DNA from: Arthrobacter sp. SW1
Lineage (GTDB): Bacteria; Actinomycetota; Actinomycetes; Actinomycetales; Micrococcaceae
Direction of reading: 5' to 3'
DNA: 64,000 bases
Assembly (NCBI RefSeq): GCF_001766675.1
Contig: NZ_MJLT01000012.1
Coordinates: 186,001 to 250,000 of the forward strand
Below, in pieces: positions 61,694 through 64,000 of the stretch (within the stretch, counting starts at the first letter, position 1; each line of letters opens with the position of its first letter). A program made the position numbers and the translations under genes. The notes beneath the pieces are model-generated. The model saw only the letters and a program-made list of their open reading frames with translations. It had not been told where the DNA came from and ran no database searches.

Positions 61694-62677
61694 TCAGGCC
61701 CGGATGGCCTCGAGTTCGTTCGCCAGACGGTGGTCCAGCTCGCTGATCCGCAGGGTCTCCGAGCCGCCGTGGGCGCGCAGGAAGAGCAACGATTCGAAGC
61801 GCAGCATCCGCCATTCGCGTTCGGCGTCGTGGTTGCCGTTGTCGATGGAGCGGAAGATTTCCTTGTCGTACAGGTTCGGTTCGTTCAGCGCGCGCTGGCG
61901 GACGCGGGCTGCGATCCGGGCGCGGAACGGATCCGTTTCCAGCGAATCCGGCGCCTTCAGCAGCTGTGAGTACACCTCTGCGCGTTCCTCCTGGCCGAGC
62001 TCGCGGCAAATGAAGCCGGAGAGCGCCAGGGACCGTTCGATCGAGGTCCAGCGGTCCCGGTTGCCGTCGAACGGCAGCAGGTTGAGGATATCCGCGACGG
62101 CGAGGGCGTTCTCAGGATCCCGGAGTTGGATGAACAGATCATGCGCGAGGTCGCTGATGTCCCGCAGGCAGCTGCCGGACTTCGTATTGACGCCCTTGAC
62201 CAGGCGTTCGCTCAGCACCGCGACGCCGTTCCTGCCGGGGTGTGCCTCGGCTGCCGCGGCGATCACCGCTTCCGGAGTGCCGGACGGCGCCGGGATCAGG
62301 GCCAGCTGCGCGGCGGTCGGTCCGCTGAGCGTCGGGGGAGCCGCCGGCAGCGGCGGGACGACGACGGCGGGTGCGGCCGGCGTCGTGAGCTCGCTGGCGG
62401 GTGCGGGTTCAGCGGACGGCGCGTCTTCGACGTCGGGCGTTCCGGTACCGCTGCCGGGTTCGCCGACCGGGACGGAAGAGGAGAAGGCGATGCGGACGCG
62501 GCCGCCGTCCGCGGTGGTCACGATGATGAGGGCGGGCGCCCCGAAGTCGTCGTACTCGAGCTCGATGCCGGTGATTTCCTCCGCCGGGCCGTCGCCGGGC
62601 AGGTAGAGATAATCACCGCTTTGCAGGGCCCCGGCCTGCTTTTCGCGGTACTGCTGATCGGCCGGGCTGTGGGTCAT
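61694..62677 (-). CDS. Conserved protein of unknown function (DUF6707-like)
   Basis: A 327-residue protein I recall only as an Arthrobacter-specific family. Residues 15-70 form a small beta domain (GDYLYLPGDGPAEEITGIEL), then a Pro/Ala/Ser-rich linker at about 72-120, then an all-helical region (about 130-325) with LAHDLFIQLRDPENALAVAD and ERSLALSGFICRELGQEERA that looks like tetratricopeptide-type helices. No signal peptide or membrane segment. I chose the ATG at 62677 with AAAGGA upstream. Function unknown. Confidence 0.7.
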   Translation of the reverse strand: MTHSPADQQYREKQAGALQSGDYLYLPGDGPAEEITGIELEYDDFGAPALIIVTTADGGRVRIAFSSSVPVGEPGSGTGTPDVEDAPSAEPAPASELTTPAAPAVVVPPLPAAPPTLSGPTAAQLALIPAPSGTPEAVIAAAAEAHPGRNGVAVLSERLVKGVNTKSGSCLRDISDLAHDLFIQLRDPENALAVADILNLLPFDGNRDRWTSIERSLALSGFICRELGQEERAEVYSQLLKAPDSLETDPFRARIAARVRQRALNEPNLYDKEIFRSIDNGNHDAEREWRMLRFESLLFLRAHGGSETLRISELDHRLANELEAIRA

Positions 62678-62787
62678 CGCCAAATATCCTTTGCGCTGGG
62701 GGTCCGCCCAACAGTCTATAGAACGGGCAGGGCCGAACGCGGGAGACTTCCCGGCTATGTGGAAATCCGGGCTATGTGGAGGGAGGC

Positions 62788-63327
62788 TTAGAGGCCGACG
62801 CCGGCGAAGGCGAGCGCCTGGCGCACCAGGTTGCCGCGGCCGCCGTCGAACTCCTGCTGGACTTCTTCGCTGAGGACTTCTTCCGGCGTCATCCAGGTCA
62901 GTTCCAGCGCGTCCTGGCGGGGATCGCATTCGCCGGTGACCGGGATGACGTAGACCAGGGAGACGGCGTGCTGGCGGTCGTCGGTGAAGCCGGTCTGGGA
63001 CGGCGCGGGGAAGTATTCGGCCACGGTGAAGGGCACCGGGCTGATGGGCAGCTGCGGGAAGGCGAGCGGGCCGAGGTCTTTTTCGATGTGGCGCAACAGG
63101 GCGGCACGGATGGTTTCGCGGTACAGCACGCGGCCGGAGACGAGGTAGCGGACCATGTTGCCGTCGGCGTCGCCCTGCAGGAGCGTGCCCACCTCGTTGA
63201 CGAAGCCCAACGGATCCAGCCGGACCGGAACCGCCTCCACATAGACCATGGGCAGGCGGCCGCGCGCCTCGAAGAGGTCCTCAGGGGACAGCCAGCCGGG
63301 GTTGGGGTCAGGGGTGCGCACGCTCAT
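62788..63327 (-). CDS. Nudix-fold protein with degenerate Nudix box (DUF4916-like)
   Basis: A 179-residue protein with the outline of a Nudix fold. The expected box G-x5-E-x7-REUxEExGU is represented by GRVLYRETIRAALLRHIEKD (positions 75-94), where G and the first E are kept but the REUxEE core reads RHIEKD, losing metal-binding glutamates. Catalysis by the standard mechanism is therefore unlikely; a binding or regulatory role is possible. It is conserved in actinobacteria as far as I recall. It forms a minus-strand run with its neighbours. Confidence 0.75.
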   Translation of the reverse strand: MSVRTPDPNPGWLSPEDLFEARGRLPMVYVEAVPVRLDPLGFVNEVGTLLQGDADGNMVRYLVSGRVLYRETIRAALLRHIEKDLGPLAFPQLPISPVPFTVAEYFPAPSQTGFTDDRQHAVSLVYVIPVTGECDPRQDALELTWMTPEEVLSEEVQQEFDGGRGNLVRQALAFAGVGL

Positions 63328-63366
63328 GCGTTAAGTTCTACCGCATCAGCTGCCCGGAGGGTCTGT

Positions 63367-63720
63367 TCACACCTGGGCCGCGAGCTCGTGCCGGGTCAGG
63401 CTCAGGTAGGCCGTCCCGTCCTCCACCTTGGCGATAGTGTCCGCCGCCGCATAGCTGTCGCCGGCCAGGAAGCCCCGGGCATCGATCTTGATGTAGCCCG
63501 AATGGAACAGCCGCCGCGCCATCAGCTCCGGAACCTTGGGCTCCCTGCCAAAAACGGAATGCAGCCCAATCGTCAGCAGGTCCGGTTCGGTACCGATCAC
63601 GGCGTCCTCGAACAACTCCGCCTTTTCATTGGGCGGAACCACCTCTTCCACCCGGCCGATCACCTCGCCGGTACCGTCAACCACCGGCATGCCCTTTGTT
63701 ATGGAATCCAGAATGCCCAC
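63367..63720 (-). CDS. Small conserved protein, PRC-barrel-like
   Basis: A 117-residue protein: GILDSITKGMPVVDGTGEVI and the strand pattern GYIKIDARGFLAGDSYAAAD suggest a PRC-barrel-like or DUF2171-type small beta fold, with a variable middle. I chose GTG at 63720 because GAAGGAGG lies at proper distance; the longer frame adds basic residues with no ribosome-binding site. Function unknown. Confidence 0.7.
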   Translation of the reverse strand: MGILDSITKGMPVVDGTGEVIGRVEEVVPPNEKAELFEDAVIGTEPDLLTIGLHSVFGREPKVPELMARRLFHSGYIKIDARGFLAGDSYAAADTIAKVEDGTAYLSLTRHELAAQV

Positions 63721-63795
63721 GTCCGTCCTCCTTCGGTGCCCTGATTTCATTACGGCACCGCCGCGGCGGCTGGTCAAGGGGTGGTTTTGGGGGCT

Positions 63796-64000
63796 TCAGA
63801 CGCCCTGCCGCACCAGCAGTTCGCCGCCATCCGGCGTCGGCATCACCAGCGCGCCGCCCTCCGAACGGACCTCAACCCCCGCGGCGGCGAGCCGTTCCCG
63901 CACGCTGTCCAGGCCGCCGTCGTACTCGAATTCGAGGGGGCCGCCCGCCGTCGCGGAAGCAGCCCGCACGGCCAGGATGCCGCCGTTCTTGGTGGTGAAA
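63796..64000 (-). CDS. VOC (glyoxalase-like) family protein, C-terminal part
   Basis: The last 67 residues of a protein that runs off the right end of the window (frame from base 63999). It reads KNGGILAVRAAS, then PLEFEYDGGLDSVRERLAAA and a final strand pair ending TPDGGELLVRQGV, the pattern of the second half of a vicinal-oxygen-chelate domain. Metal ligands cannot be judged from this part. It is 75 nt downstream of nothing recognisable on its strand; the next gene follows after 75 nt. Confidence 0.6.
   Translation of the reverse strand, partial: FTTKNGGILAVRAASATAGGPLEFEYDGGLDSVRERLAAAGVEVRSEGGALVMPTPDGGELLVRQGV

Overview
The window reads as the chromosome of a high-GC actinobacterium of the Micrococcaceae, most likely Arthrobacter or a close relative (Pseudarthrobacter, Paenarthrobacter). 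Grounds: GC-rich codon use, frequent GTG/TTG starts, a RamB-type regulator divergent from isocitrate lyase, sugar ABC importers without their own ATPase, and dispersed intergenic palindromes. I see no rRNA, tRNA, CRISPR array, insertion sequence or prophage. Coding density is high and no gene-free stretch exceeds 300 bases; the longest are 41136-41389 (repeats) and 26665-26903 (promoter region).

Layout. 1-8.8 kb: the end of putA, a DUF2236 oxygenase, an XRE regulator divergent from an alpha/beta hydrolase, a drug exporter divergent from its MarR regulator, an M23 peptidase with a Pro/Thr/Ser tail, a glutathione peroxidase and a tandem SnoaL protein. 8.8-13.7 kb: a CYP199-like P450 divergent from an IclR regulator, an MIO-type amino acid ammonia-lyase and a phthalate-dioxygenase-type reductase. 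This is a compact, probably uncharacterised catabolic module. 13.7-19.4 kb: acyltransferase, HAD phosphatase, a small VapB/ParB-like protein coupled to a LytR_C protein, TetR, a DsbA-family oxidoreductase and a GNAT. 19.5-38.0 kb: a sugar or glycoside catabolic island with two ABC importers, four Gfo/Idh dehydrogenases, one divergent companion protein, two TIM-barrel isomerases, a ThuA protein, two sister LacI regulators and a ROK regulator. The gene set suggests oxidation to 3-keto sugars, but the substrates are not readable from sequence. 38.1-44.3 kb: a NimT-type MFS protein, then the glyoxylate shunt (aceB, aceA) with ramB. 44.5-52.9 kb: an amino acid permease, two tandem paralogous secreted repeat proteins and a lipoprotein serpin. 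52.9-58.7 kb: pyridoxal kinase, then a two-component system whose operon includes an orphan TAXI binding protein, divergent from an MHS-family organic acid transporter. 58.8-64 kb: queuine salvage (YhhQ-type transporter and tgt) and small conserved proteins.

Three families of palindromic elements (arms of about 20-25 bp, loops of roughly 15-25 nt) sit just 3' of genes at 17.96, 18.81, 19.45, 39.33, 44.37, 46.02 and 58.67 kb. They look like mobile or REP-type terminator elements. The two things I would follow up first are the P450/MIO-lyase module, whose lyase has an unusual substrate-selectivity pair, and the palindrome families.
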